The notes below the pieces were generated by a model. It made no database searches. It was not told where the DNA came from and was given only the letters and a program-made list of their open reading frames with translations. DNA of 33,664 nucleotides from Deltaproteobacteria bacterium (GTDB lineage Bacteria > Desulfobacterota > Desulfomonilia > Desulfomonilales > Desulfomonilaceae), in NCBI GenBank assembly GCA_016875095.1, contig VGSG01000045.1, forward strand, positions 1 through 33,664, written 5' to 3'. How positions within the stretch are numbered: position 1 is the first letter of the stretch; each line of letters begins with the position of its first letter. Below, piece after piece: positions 22,445 to 30,789 of this stretch. Both the position numbers and the translations under genes were made by a program.

Positions 22445-23353
22445 ATGAACATTGACCGAGACTTCTACAAGACATTGTTGGACGGGCTCTACGAGGGGGT
22501 CTATTTCCTGGATCGAAGCCGAGTGATTCGCTACTGGAACCGAAGCGCGGAGCGCATAACGGGCTATTTCGCCGATGAGGTCCTGGGCAAACGATGCTCC
22601 GACAACGTGCTCATGCACGTCGATGAAAGCGGTCGGGCGCTGTGTGGATCCGCTTCTTGCCCTGCCGTCGCCGCAATGACTGACCGCAGAGCCCACGAAG
22701 TGGAAGTGTACCTTCATCACAAAGACGGTCACCGGTTGCCGGCGCTCACCCGTGTGGCTCCTATTCGAGACTCCAAAGGCGAGATAATCGGCGCGGTGGA
22801 GGTCTTCACGGACAACCGAAAGCTTCATGAAGCGCAACAGCGCGTCGAGAATCTGGAGCGGCTGGCGCTTATGGACCAGCTCACTGAGATCGGGAACCGG
22901 CGTTACGGAGAGGTCTACCTTCAGAGCAGTTTGAATCGGCTCGCGCGGTACGGGTGGCCCTTCGGGCTCTTATTTGCGGACATAGATGACTTCAAGAAAG
23001 TCAACGACGCCTACGGCCACGAAGTAGGGGATATGGTCCTGAAAACAGTGGCCAAGACGCTGATTCACAACGTCAGAGCCTCAGACTGCGTAAGTCGGTG
23101 GGGTGGGGAAGAATTCGTTATACTCATCCTCCACGCCGATATCGGCCACATCGAGCGCTGCGGCGAGAAGCTACTCGCGCTCATTCGACATTGCTCGGTC
23201 ACGCTTGACTCCTCGATCGTGCAGGTAACCGTCTCCATGGGCGGGACCTGCGCCCGGGCCGACGACACGATCGAGACGATCTTAGCGCGGGCGGATGAAT
23301 TAATGTATCGAAGCAAGCAGGGCGGCAAGGACCGACTTACTCTAGCCCCTTGA
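22445..23353 (+). CDS. Diguanylate cyclase with an N-terminal PAS domain
   Basis: 302-residue cytosolic sensor enzyme that makes c-di-GMP from two GTP. A PAS domain fills residues 1-125: LLDGLYEGVYFLDRSRVIRY, WNRSAERITGYFADEVLGKR, and a Cys-containing loop with two nearby Cys in LCGSASCPAVAAM. A short helix (RVENLERLALMDQLTEIGNR) links to the GGDEF domain: LLFADIDDFKKVNDAYGHEV, and the active site WGGEEFVILI, the functional GGEEF variant. The inhibitory I-site RxxD is present as RASD, five residues before GGEEF, so product feedback is expected. There is no membrane segment, so the PAS domain probably senses a cytoplasmic ligand. AAGGA lies about nine bases before ATG 22445. The gene is monocistronic and divergent from the DUF4337 gene. 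Confidence 0.94.
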   Translation: MNIDRDFYKTLLDGLYEGVYFLDRSRVIRYWNRSAERITGYFADEVLGKRCSDNVLMHVDESGRALCGSASCPAVAAMTDRRAHEVEVYLHHKDGHRLPALTRVAPIRDSKGEIIGAVEVFTDNRKLHEAQQRVENLERLALMDQLTEIGNRRYGEVYLQSSLNRLARYGWPFGLLFADIDDFKKVNDAYGHEVGDMVLKTVAKTLIHNVRASDCVSRWGGEEFVILILHADIGHIERCGEKLLALIRHCSVTLDSSIVQVTVSMGGTCARADDTIETILARADELMYRSKQGGKDRLTLAP

Positions 23354-23460
23354 AAGCGGCGCGCGTTTCATGAGAGGCTGTTCCGCCGCGCCGACATGGT
23401 AGAACGGTTCCTTCCGGCAGAACTCACGCTGAACATACGAGCGTCCGCGGGCATGGCTTT

Positions 23461-23844
23461 TCATCCCAAGAGGATTCTATCCCAAACCCGATCAAAGCCC
23501 CCTTCATTGTCTCCGTCCTTGCCGTCTCCTTCGTCACCATTGTCATCGTCATCGCCATTCACGTTGGACTGGATTCTAGCATTTCCGTTCACGCCACCAT
23601 TTCCGCCGACTTCGAAGGGAAGATAACCATCACTGCATGAAACCGGCCGCCTCTGGACAGTCCCTACTCCAGTCGCCGCGAGAGCCTCCACTGATCGCGA
23701 ACCGGAGATAGAGCCTTCCGCATCGAACGTCTCGGCTGCTGCGCTATTGTGTTGGGCTTGAGCGCAATCTGAAACCGTCAAGCAACCGGTGAGCAACGCG
23801 CCCGCCACAACGAGAAAAACTCTGACTCTGGATTGGATGCGCAT
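23461..23844 (-). CDS. Small acidic lipoprotein, unrecognised
   Basis: 127 residues from ATG 23844 (GAGG seven bases upstream). The N-terminus is a lipoprotein signal: MRIQSRVRVFLVVAGALLTG followed by C21, with lipobox LTGC. Leu at +2 favours the outer membrane. The mature protein is Ala/Ser/Gly-rich and ends in an acidic, Asp/Gly/Asn-rich tail (NGDDDDNGDEGDGKDGDNEG) that could bind calcium, though no standard EF-hand or dockerin repeat is present. I do not recognise a family. It is 44 bases downstream of the outer-membrane barrel gene on the same strand and is likely co-transcribed with it, so it may be an accessory of that barrel. Confidence 0.65.
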   Translation of the reverse strand: MRIQSRVRVFLVVAGALLTGCLTVSDCAQAQHNSAAAETFDAEGSISGSRSVEALAATGVGTVQRRPVSCSDGYLPFEVGGNGGVNGNARIQSNVNGDDDDNGDEGDGKDGDNEGGFDRVWDRILLG

Positions 23845-23888
23845 TTTGAAACCTCTATCCATGCGGTTCAGCAGCTCTGGCAGTCACA

Positions 23889-25595
23889 TCAGAACTGAAC
23901 CGTCAAGGCGAACTCCCCGCCGATTATCGCATCGATTTTTCTGTCCGGACGCGTGCCGAAGAGATTCGCCGCAGAGCCGTTGTTCCAGCCCGCCACAGAC
24001 CTGTCTATGCACGCGTAGCTGAACCACATGCCCGGTTGCCACATCCCGAATTCCACATGAGCGACCAACCCTTCAAGGAGCTTCCAATGCAAGCCCAGGA
24101 GGATCTCGTATCCCAGGTCCGTATCCGGGATATTAGGCGAGGCCGGGTACCGGTTCAGGTTAAAATCAACGTTTCCATCCGCGGCGATTCCGTTGAAGGC
24201 TGTCTCATTGGGTCCTATGCACGCCCAACTGTAACCGTGGGATGTCCTCTGAGCCCAGAAAAATCCCCCGTGAACGTTCATATTGGCCGCAATAGCGTAG
24301 TCCAATCTGACCGCGAGCACGGAAGCGTCTCTGACATACCCGTTCCCCGTGAGATTGTAGGCCTCCAGCCCTGAACCATAGTCATAGGCAAACAGATAGC
24401 TGTAAGGTCTGAAAAGGGTGTGGTTTCCGAGATGAGTGTCATAAGTGGGATGCCTCACGAATGCCGCGGGCTGCCGGTCGATGAAGACTCCGTTCCGCCG
24501 GTCAGGACCGGGGGTCCACGCATGGAACAAGGTGACCTTGAGGGGCCCTGCCATCGCGCCCAGTTCCACCATGTAACGCCACTGCTCGATATACCGGCGG
24601 GTTGGAAGGCCGATAGGGCTGGCCGCGGAATCCCACCGGTCGGTCCAGTACAGCCACGCGGCCTCTGTGTTGAAGAAGAACCGGCCGTTAAAGTATTTCA
24701 CAAAGGCCGAGCCGTGAAACAACTCGGAATCCTGGGGAACCAGACGACTCGTCAGGGGGTCTGCGGAATCGACGAGAAGGGCCTCGGGCCCAATGTGGTA
24801 TTTGCCGTAAACACCCAGCGCGCCCACATGAAACGCCCCACTCCAATAAGTGACAAAGGCAAGAAAATCCTTTGAGAATCCGCCACTCTTATCCGCGTGG
24901 CTGAAGTACTGGCCCCGCACACTGGTCCCGCCCACCGTGGAGTACTGGGGCAGATCGTATGGGTCGCTGACAGAATATATGGCGATGTTCGAAGCGCCAG
25001 CGAACCTGTACGGATAGAAGCCGATTCCTATGTCAAGGGGACCATATGGGACAGCAAGCACGACAGATTCCGTGCTGGTCGAATCAGAGCCGTCGTACTG
25101 CAGCGCGTTTCCGAAGAGCCAAGGTCTCTTGCCGACGCCAAAGGTCCCCCAAGGCGTGTTCGCGGTAAACCAGAACATGGTCCACTGGCCTTCGCTGAAG
25201 GCCAGCTCTGTGCCGGGCGCGTCCTGGGTATGATAATCCTGAAAAAACGGATTGTCATATGTGCCCAGCCGGAGTTTCGCCCTGAGCCTAATGGCCTCGC
25301 TGACCTTGATCTGTGGTTCCAGCTTTACGTTGAAATAGGACCAGCCCGCGCTCGTTCCCGTGACGATGTTTGTGTCAAATTGTCCTCCATTCCAGAAGTT
25401 CAGATTACTAATCGTGGTGGTCCCGTTATCCACGTCGTACCGACCGAAGAATCCTTCTCTCCCGGTTTGAGAGTACCATTCGTACTTCCACTCCATCGAT
25501 CCCGCGAGATCGAATTCCCACGCCCCGGCCGTCCCCCCGCTCGAGGACAGGCACAAGCAGACCGCCAGAAGCGCGTGAAATTGAGGACTTCGCAT
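23889..25595 (-). CDS. Large outer-membrane beta-barrel protein (porin-like)
   Basis: 568 residues from ATG 25595, where GGAGGG lies upstream and a signal peptide starts immediately (MRSPQFHALLAVCLCLSSSG, ending near TAGA-WEF). The mature protein is rich in Tyr, Trp, Phe and Gly and alternates as amphipathic strands, for example GGFFWAQRTSHGYSWA and LEGLVAHVEFGMWQPGMW. It ends in a C-terminal Phe (EFALTVQF), the outer-membrane barrel-assembly signal. No known porin family is certain. Such proteins are frequent in sulfate-reducing and syntrophic Deltaproteobacteria. It has a strong promoter and is followed by the small lipoprotein gene. A role in uptake or efflux of a hydrophobic substrate would be inference. 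Confidence 0.8.
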   Translation of the reverse strand: MRSPQFHALLAVCLCLSSSGGTAGAWEFDLAGSMEWKYEWYSQTGREGFFGRYDVDNGTTTISNLNFWNGGQFDTNIVTGTSAGWSYFNVKLEPQIKVSEAIRLRAKLRLGTYDNPFFQDYHTQDAPGTELAFSEGQWTMFWFTANTPWGTFGVGKRPWLFGNALQYDGSDSTSTESVVLAVPYGPLDIGIGFYPYRFAGASNIAIYSVSDPYDLPQYSTVGGTSVRGQYFSHADKSGGFSKDFLAFVTYWSGAFHVGALGVYGKYHIGPEALLVDSADPLTSRLVPQDSELFHGSAFVKYFNGRFFFNTEAAWLYWTDRWDSAASPIGLPTRRYIEQWRYMVELGAMAGPLKVTLFHAWTPGPDRRNGVFIDRQPAAFVRHPTYDTHLGNHTLFRPYSYLFAYDYGSGLEAYNLTGNGYVRDASVLAVRLDYAIAANMNVHGGFFWAQRTSHGYSWACIGPNETAFNGIAADGNVDFNLNRYPASPNIPDTDLGYEILLGLHWKLLEGLVAHVEFGMWQPGMWFSYACIDRSVAGWNNGSAANLFGTRPDRKIDAIIGGEFALTVQF

Positions 25596-25641
25596 TTTAT
25601 TTTTCCCTCCGCGTAAGAGCCGAACCAGTGCTGTGACGCGG

Positions 25642-25671
25642 ACCATAGCACGTTTTCCGAAAATGTGGCAA
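25642..25671 (-). promoter_or_regulatory. Promoter of the large outer-membrane protein gene
   Basis: Minus strand TTGCCA (25666-25671), 18-base spacer, TATGGT (25642-25647) with an upstream TG (extended -10). The -10 hexamer is the same as at the UDP-xylose synthase promoter. Confidence 0.5.
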
Positions 25672-25861
25672 GACAAAACCGCATTTTTGACACGGGGCCC
25701 TGGGGCAGTCTATTCAGACAACCCTCCAGTAAGAATCGACCCTTGAAACACTCGGCAAACACTGAGAGGGAGGCTCCGCTCTGGTTCCGAGAATTATTGC
25801 CTTGCGTCGCGCAGGGACGCGAGGCGTCGAATGCCTCAGATGGTTAGCCTTAGCGACAATA

Positions 25862-25877
25862 GTTAGTCAGGTCTAAC
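25862..25877. promoter_or_regulatory. Inverted repeat, possible operator
   Basis: GTTAG, six-base centre TCAGGT, CTAAC: perfect 5-bp arms. A TTGACA lies 20-30 bases to the right on the minus strand. The regulator is unknown. Confidence 0.3.
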
Positions 25878-26072
25878 ATTATGCCAGGGGACTGTCAAGG
25901 CTTTTCGAGAGCACGAGCGCTTCCATAAGAAATGTAGAAAAATTGAAACTGAATGCGTGCAAAGGTCTACCGGCAAGCAAGCTGCGCACGCGCCCCTCCC
26001 CGTGTTCAGATACAAATCCCGTTACGGGCGCGCAATACCCTGCAATTTACCGAAGGGAGCGGGCTTGCGTTC

Positions 26073-27104
26073 TCAAAAGAGCACCCCCAGGCCGAAGCCA
26101 CCGCCCACCGAGTACTTTGTCACGGAAACATCCGACGTGTTCCTCGTGGCGGAGGCGGCCGGTCGGGTGCTCCGGTACTCCAGCTCACCGTCGCCCGTCA
26201 CTTTCATCCAAGAGCCCGTCGCCCAGAGACTGAGAAAGAGCATCTGAGAGAGATAAGTGTCATACTCGGCGTTCACCGCGACGAACTGTCCGGGCTTATC
26301 GAACGAATAGAGGAGTTCCGTCTCGCCCACTAGGGTGCTTCTGGTGGCCATGAGGACGCGGCACAGCGCGACCGGGCTATAGATGATTGACGCTCTGTAT
26401 CTATAATCCGTCTGGTTCAACTGCAGTCCGATGAACGGGGTCGAGGTCTTGGTCAAGAAATCGGCTTTGAGGGTCTGGTCGATAAAGGGGATCGACCCGA
26501 TCTTTGGGTCCACGGCCTCCATGGCGAAATGATCCCAAAAATACCCTGCGAGCAGAGACCAGCCGCCGCATATTCCAAATGACGCGCCCACCTGAATGAA
26601 CCAGTACTCCACGTTCACGCCGGTGAAGTACATTTGGGCGGGGCCTGTAATATTGTTTAGGCTTATGGGGAGATAAGAGGGCGCGACCACGTCCTTCGGG
26701 GAAAAACCTCCCGCCGAGGAGAAAAGGGTTATGGTCGGGCTCAGCACCGCGTTAAGGCCGACGGTTCCCGTCCAGAACGTGGCTTCCTGGAGGGTCAGTT
26801 CCATCGTTCCTACCTGCAATCTGTTATCCAGAGGCAGGACTCGCTCGATGTCGATGGGAAAGGTAAGATTGGAACCAATTTTTTGATAGCCGACCTGAGC
26901 ATACGGGTTCAGGATAACTTTTCCAAGATTCATCCCGGGCAACACGGAAAGAGGGGAAAAGATCGCGCCTCCGGTCTCGCTCCCTAACATAGGCCCCACA
27001 TTCGGCAATGGCCCGATCGGCGAGGGCAGACCGCCGTCCTCCGCATACAGATGAACCTGAAAGCAAAAGCTCAAAACCGCAATTGCATAAAGAAGAATTC
27101 GCAT
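26073..27104 (-). CDS. Putative outer-membrane protein, unknown family
   Basis: 343 residues from ATG 27104, preceded by GGGAGGG and followed by a signal peptide (MRILLYAIAVLSFCFQVHLYA, cut before EDGG). A longer in-frame start at 27269 would hide the signal. The mature protein has alternating hydrophobic/polar stretches with many Gly, Tyr and Phe (for example QMYFTGVNVEYWFIQVGASF and GGGFGLGVLF), and ends in Phe, consistent with a beta-barrel of modest size. It lacks a recognised domain. It lies upstream of and parallel to the larger barrel gene and downstream of the amidohydrolase gene. A 14-bp palindrome is in its leader. Its role may be outer-membrane passage for the locus, which is inference. 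Confidence 0.7.
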   Translation of the reverse strand: MRILLYAIAVLSFCFQVHLYAEDGGLPSPIGPLPNVGPMLGSETGGAIFSPLSVLPGMNLGKVILNPYAQVGYQKIGSNLTFPIDIERVLPLDNRLQVGTMELTLQEATFWTGTVGLNAVLSPTITLFSSAGGFSPKDVVAPSYLPISLNNITGPAQMYFTGVNVEYWFIQVGASFGICGGWSLLAGYFWDHFAMEAVDPKIGSIPFIDQTLKADFLTKTSTPFIGLQLNQTDYRYRASIIYSPVALCRVLMATRSTLVGETELLYSFDKPGQFVAVNAEYDTYLSQMLFLSLWATGSWMKVTGDGELEYRSTRPAASATRNTSDVSVTKYSVGGGFGLGVLF

Positions 27105-27118
27105 GGTCCCTCCCAATA

Positions 27119-27132
27119 AGCGTGCGCACGCT
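27119..27132. repeat. 14-bp perfect palindrome in the leader of the outer-membrane protein gene
   Basis: AGCGTGC-GCACGCT is perfect over 14 bases and lies 14 bases upstream of the ATG at 27104, next to the ribosome site. It could be a repressor site or a structured RNA element. Confidence 0.45.
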
Positions 27133-27284
27133 CGCATGAAATAGGAGAAAGGCTCGCGGTTCCTCATCTCCTGAAAGCAAAGTTCTTCGCGTTCATCATC
27201 AGGCGGTAAGACGCTGAAGGCCACCTGTCTCTCCTTTTGCGTCTCTGATCTGACGAACCCGCGACCCATTGCCGGCCGCCACCG

Positions 27285-27299
27285 GCGGGCTTCACCCGC
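27285..27299 (-). other. Small hairpin downstream of the amidohydrolase gene
   Basis: GCGGG and CCCGC arms around five bases, about 35 bases after the amidohydrolase stop. There is no T run, so a terminator role is weak. Confidence 0.25.
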
Positions 27300-27332
27300 T
27301 ACGTCGCCTTTAACGGCTCTTATATCTTTGCG

Positions 27333-29090
27333 CTACTTGGCCTCGTACACGACTTTGCCGCCCACAATGGTCTTGACAGCCTTGACGTCCTTGATCTTCT
27401 CTTTCGGTATCGTGAAGATATCGTCTGAGAGCACGGTCATGTCCGCATACTTCCCCGGCTCGATTGAGCCCTTCACATCGGCTTCGCCCATGGATTTGGC
27501 GGCCCACACCGTCCACATTTTGAGGGCCTCGGTGACCGATATTGCTTGTCCGGGCAGGAACAATCCTCTGTCCGATTCACGCGTAATCATGGCGTACATT
27601 GCCTCAAACGGGTTGATATTGCCAAGGTAAATGCCTGTCATATCAGTGCTTGCGGTAGGCTCTAACCCAGCGTCGATCATCGAGCGAAACTGGAAACCGG
27701 TGCTTGCCCGCATGGCGCCCATATTTTCATAGTCCGCTTTGACAAGCTCCAACAGCCAGATCGGCTGGACTGACACGTGAAGGCCCTTATTTTTCAACTC
27801 CTTCGCGCGTTTTAGCTGCGCGTCGGTCAGTTGAAACATCCCGAAGTGTTCGATACGCATGTTCGTCTTCGGCCGTCCGGACTTGACCACCTGTTCGTAC
27901 GCGTTCAGGCCGATGGTAGCGGCTTTGTCACCCGAACAATGGAGCATACATAGTGCGCTGGCCTTGTTCGCTAGCGCGGCCAAACGGTTGGCTTGCGGCT
28001 GAGGAGTAACGAGGGTTCCGTGGCCGCCAGGGGGATCGGTATCGAAATGCCCGATATACGGCTCACACATGTATCCTGTGCGGGCGTCATTCTCCCCGTC
28101 AATCCAAACCTTGATTCCGCCAAATCGATACCAGGCCGGGTCCACGCCTTTCGGCATGTGGAACTTGGACAGGTTTTCGGGCATGCCCTTCCCATTGGCG
28201 GCCGTCCATATTGAGGTGGTATAGCGGATGGTCGGCGTCATCTTTGAGGCTGCGACCTTCTGCAGCACCGGTAGTGCGGCAGCGGGCGTTATGGCCAGCA
28301 GCGACGTGAAGCCGTTCCGATTCCAGAACTCTTGAATGCCTGATGTATAGCAACGTTCCAGTTCGGCAAGAGTCGGGACGGTGGGGATGTCGGCCATGGC
28401 GTCTAACAACACGCCGGTGGGTTCGCCCTTCTTGTCAAGCACTACTGTGGCGCCACGCGGGAGCCTCTTCATGCCTTTCTTGATCCCCACCCGTTTGAGA
28501 GCCAAAGAGTTTACGACGCACTGGTGAGCCCCATTTGCCAGCAAAACCGGATTATCCGGCGCCGCAGCATCCAGCTCCGCTTTCGTGGGAAGGCGCTTCT
28601 CAACAAACTTGTTCTCACTCGCCGAAACGCAGGCTACGTATATCCACTCCCCCTTCGGGGTCTTCTTTGCCCACTCAGCTATGCGCGCCAGCGCCTCTTT
28701 GACTGATTTCGTCTGGGGATAGCGGCAATCCACCCAGGCATCCTTCAAGTAGATCGTTTCCATGGGATGGCAGTGGCCATCGATCAATCCGGGCACAGCC
28801 GTCTTGCCTCCGAGATCGACCAGACGCGTCGATCCTCCGGCAAGCTTTTTCATCTCATCCGAGCCGCCAACCTTCAGGATCTTTCCGTCCTTGACGGCAG
28901 CGCCGCCAACCGTAGATTCCGGGGAGTCGAGCGTGACAATCTTTCCGTTAAAGAAAACCACGTCCGGAAGAGCATCGTCCTTCAAAGCGGACGCGAACGC
29001 GCCCGATCCCAGCAAAAGGCCGCCCGCGGCCATGGTAGAAGAAGCCTTCAGGAAGCCGCGCCGACTTATCTTTTTGTCTCCGCCGCTCAT
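27333..29090 (-). CDS. Tat-exported metal-dependent amidohydrolase (amidohydrolase 3/YtcJ-like)
   Basis: 585-residue hydrolase of the amidohydrolase superfamily. The N-terminus SRRGFLKAS (RR at residues 10-11) with a following hydrophobic stretch AAGGLLLGSGAFASA is a Tat signal, so the enzyme folds in the cytoplasm and works in the periplasm. Metal-site motifs are visible: GLIDGHCHP (H106, H108), a later Lys candidate in IKVWIDGE, CMLHCSGD, MRIEHFGM and the terminal metal Asp in ASTDMTGIYL. A composite beta-sandwich flanks the barrel on both sides (PDVVFFNGKIVTLDSPES at the start, GKYADMTVLSDDIF at the end). The substrate is unknown; relatives cleave N-acyl or amide bonds. ATG 29090 has GGAAAT upstream. 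It is the middle gene of a group of exported hydrolases. Confidence 0.92.
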   Translation of the reverse strand: MSGGDKKISRRGFLKASSTMAAGGLLLGSGAFASALKDDALPDVVFFNGKIVTLDSPESTVGGAAVKDGKILKVGGSDEMKKLAGGSTRLVDLGGKTAVPGLIDGHCHPMETIYLKDAWVDCRYPQTKSVKEALARIAEWAKKTPKGEWIYVACVSASENKFVEKRLPTKAELDAAAPDNPVLLANGAHQCVVNSLALKRVGIKKGMKRLPRGATVVLDKKGEPTGVLLDAMADIPTVPTLAELERCYTSGIQEFWNRNGFTSLLAITPAAALPVLQKVAASKMTPTIRYTTSIWTAANGKGMPENLSKFHMPKGVDPAWYRFGGIKVWIDGENDARTGYMCEPYIGHFDTDPPGGHGTLVTPQPQANRLAALANKASALCMLHCSGDKAATIGLNAYEQVVKSGRPKTNMRIEHFGMFQLTDAQLKRAKELKNKGLHVSVQPIWLLELVKADYENMGAMRASTGFQFRSMIDAGLEPTASTDMTGIYLGNINPFEAMYAMITRESDRGLFLPGQAISVTEALKMWTVWAAKSMGEADVKGSIEPGKYADMTVLSDDIFTIPKEKIKDVKAVKTIVGGKVVYEAK

Positions 29091-29184
29091 ATTTCCTTTT
29101 CCTTTCTCGCATTCGTCGGTGAGAGAGAATGGCTGCTCAAGCCGTAGATTTCATGACGGGGATACGGCATGATTCATTGGCAAT

Positions 29185-30471
29185 CTATTTGCAGCTCGAT
29201 GGCGCAGGTTTGCCGGCAAACCGATCAGCGAACCAATTGAGAAAGTCTGCCCGGGCTCTGGCAGGAACCCTGATGTGGTCCGTGTCCGCGTAATGGCTGT
29301 ACGAAATCGTCGCTCCGGAAGCGCACGCCTTCTTGACATAGGCTTCCGTCGCCGCCGGAAAAATTGTCGGATCGTCATCGCCCTGATATACCGCTATCGG
29401 GACCTGCGCAGGCACGTTCCCCAGGGCCATCTGTTCGATTCGCTTAAGCCAGGCCTCCTGATTCTGCGGGTCCGGTCGCGTTGCAGTCCCTTTCCAGGCT
29501 TGCATGTATGCGAGTGATTGACCCATCTGGTGGCTGCATTGACACTTGGCCGATTCTTTCACGAAGCCGATGCCTAAGGGTGTCAACACATCGGAAAGCT
29601 TGAGCTCCGGGAAAGCAACAATCGCAGCATATTGGGCCATGATTGTCTCGACGGTCGTCTGCAGTGGGAGCTTCTTGCCCTGTGCTATCATCTGATTCTG
29701 AATCTTGCTCTGCTCCAGCGCGTTCACGGGGGCCAATGCCGCAACACCCAGAATCTGCACAGAACCGGCCACATAGTCGGCAATCTGGCCCGCCCAGACG
29801 GCTGCCTGACCGCCTTCCGACCAGCCAAACACCACCGCCTGCTTCCCTGCCCCGGCTTGTGGGATCTGTTGAGCCGCCACAATAATGTCCAACGTGTTGC
29901 GCGCCGCAGTGGGACCAACCAAGTACTGGTGAAAGCCGGGTGCGCCTAGGCCGCTATAGTCGGTGGCCGCCACGACATAACCGGCTGCAATCATCTGCGT
30001 CAGGCCCGGAACGCCCGAATCCATCTGATCAGGGCTATCGGGGAAGAAATAGAACGTCGCGTCCTTAGCGGGATTATCGACCATTGAGGGCGCACAGTTG
30101 CGGGCGATCCCCGTGGTGCCGTGCGCGTAGCTTACGACGGGGCGACCGTTGGCCGGCGCTTTGCCTATCGGAGCAATCACCATGCCGGTGACCGGAACCG
30201 CCACATCGTGGATATCCGTTGAACGATAGAGGACCTTCCAAGCCCGAGCCCCGGGAACGTCGGTCTTGATTTCCGTCGCCCAGATCAGATCGCCGCGCTT
30301 GCCGGGCGGCAGTGGATCAGGCGCATCATACACGGTCTTTCCCTCGGGCGGCCGTGGAGCCGCCTTCTCATCGGCCAACGCCGCATCACTCGAAAAAGCG
30401 ACCATGAAGAGCGCAGCGGTTGCCAGCAGGCGCAGGAATTTGAAGTAAGTTGATGCTTTCACCTTCCTCAT
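29185..30471 (-). CDS. Exported alpha/beta hydrolase, secretory-lipase-like
   Basis: 428 residues with a signal peptide (MRKVKASTYFKFLRLLATAA, then LFMVAFSSDAALA). The catalytic triad candidates are the nucleophile Ser in FGWSEGGQAA (GxSxG), Asp in YQGDDDPTIFP and His in YADTDHIRVP. GRPVVSYAHGTTGIARNCAP provides the oxyanion region. The pattern fits the LIP family of secreted lipases/esterases (also found in Actinobacteria and fungi). It could hydrolyse lipid or other ester bonds in the periplasm or outside the cell; the substrate is unknown. ATG 30471 has GGGAG just upstream. It shares strand and neighbourhood with the amidohydrolase (94-base gap) and may be co-transcribed with it. Confidence 0.88.
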   Translation of the reverse strand: MRKVKASTYFKFLRLLATAALFMVAFSSDAALADEKAAPRPPEGKTVYDAPDPLPPGKRGDLIWATEIKTDVPGARAWKVLYRSTDIHDVAVPVTGMVIAPIGKAPANGRPVVSYAHGTTGIARNCAPSMVDNPAKDATFYFFPDSPDQMDSGVPGLTQMIAAGYVVAATDYSGLGAPGFHQYLVGPTAARNTLDIIVAAQQIPQAGAGKQAVVFGWSEGGQAAVWAGQIADYVAGSVQILGVAALAPVNALEQSKIQNQMIAQGKKLPLQTTVETIMAQYAAIVAFPELKLSDVLTPLGIGFVKESAKCQCSHQMGQSLAYMQAWKGTATRPDPQNQEAWLKRIEQMALGNVPAQVPIAVYQGDDDPTIFPAATEAYVKKACASGATISYSHYADTDHIRVPARARADFLNWFADRFAGKPAPSSCK

Positions 30472-30789
30472 TCACTCCCTTCCCACGTATTTTATACAGC
30501 CAGGCATTGAAACCGACCCGCTTTCCCCCTCCCCTGGCGGGAGGGGTTAGGGGAGGGGGCGTAGGGAAGGCCCAAAAAGCTCAAAGTTAATGCGCAGCAA
30601 TATAGAATCCGAAAAAGATCGCAGTCTTTAGCGGTCCCCACCGCGCGGCAAGACCAAGCTTCATCCTCCTAGGGGCGCCGCCCCACGTTCATTAGGTTGA
30701 TCCGTATGAAATTGCGACCAGGGGTTCCTCACCCTTATAACATATCACTGAAAAGGCGACTACTGCTCAGATCATGCCCGCATGTTCCG
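30472..30789. other. Intergenic region with a G-rich hairpin
   Basis: 318 bases without a supported gene, between the lipase start and the end of the first Ntn amidase. It contains the G-rich element at 30525-30559 and a small perfect inverted repeat GGGGC-GCC-GCCCC (30672-30684). A TATAAA on the minus strand near 30494-30501 could be a -10 box for the lipase, but no matching -35 box is visible. Confidence 0.4.
30525..30559. repeat. C-rich/G-rich inverted repeat with a G-quadruplex pattern
   Basis: CCCCCTCCCC (30525-30534) and GGGGAGGGGG (30550-30559) are perfect 10-bp arms. Between them is GGGAGGGG, so the plus strand carries four G runs (30539-30541, 30543-30546, 30550-30553, 30555-30559) with loops of 1, 3 and 1 bases. 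The shape resembles dispersed intergenic repeats of many GC-rich bacteria. Confidence 0.55.

Larger units (their letters stand above)
25596..26072. other. Intergenic region between the two outer-membrane protein genes
   Basis: About 480 bases without a supported gene. It holds the promoter of the large barrel gene (25642-25671) and a dyad GTTAG-TCAGGT-CTAAC (25862-25877) that lies downstream of a TTGACA on the minus strand at about 25900. The dyad could be a regulator site or part of a second promoter. Short frames on the plus strand here are not convincing. Confidence 0.4.

Noticed and set aside
24897-25616. Plus-strand open frame of 239 codons
   Set aside because: It is antisense to the large outer-membrane protein, which has a signal peptide, barrel pattern and terminal Phe.
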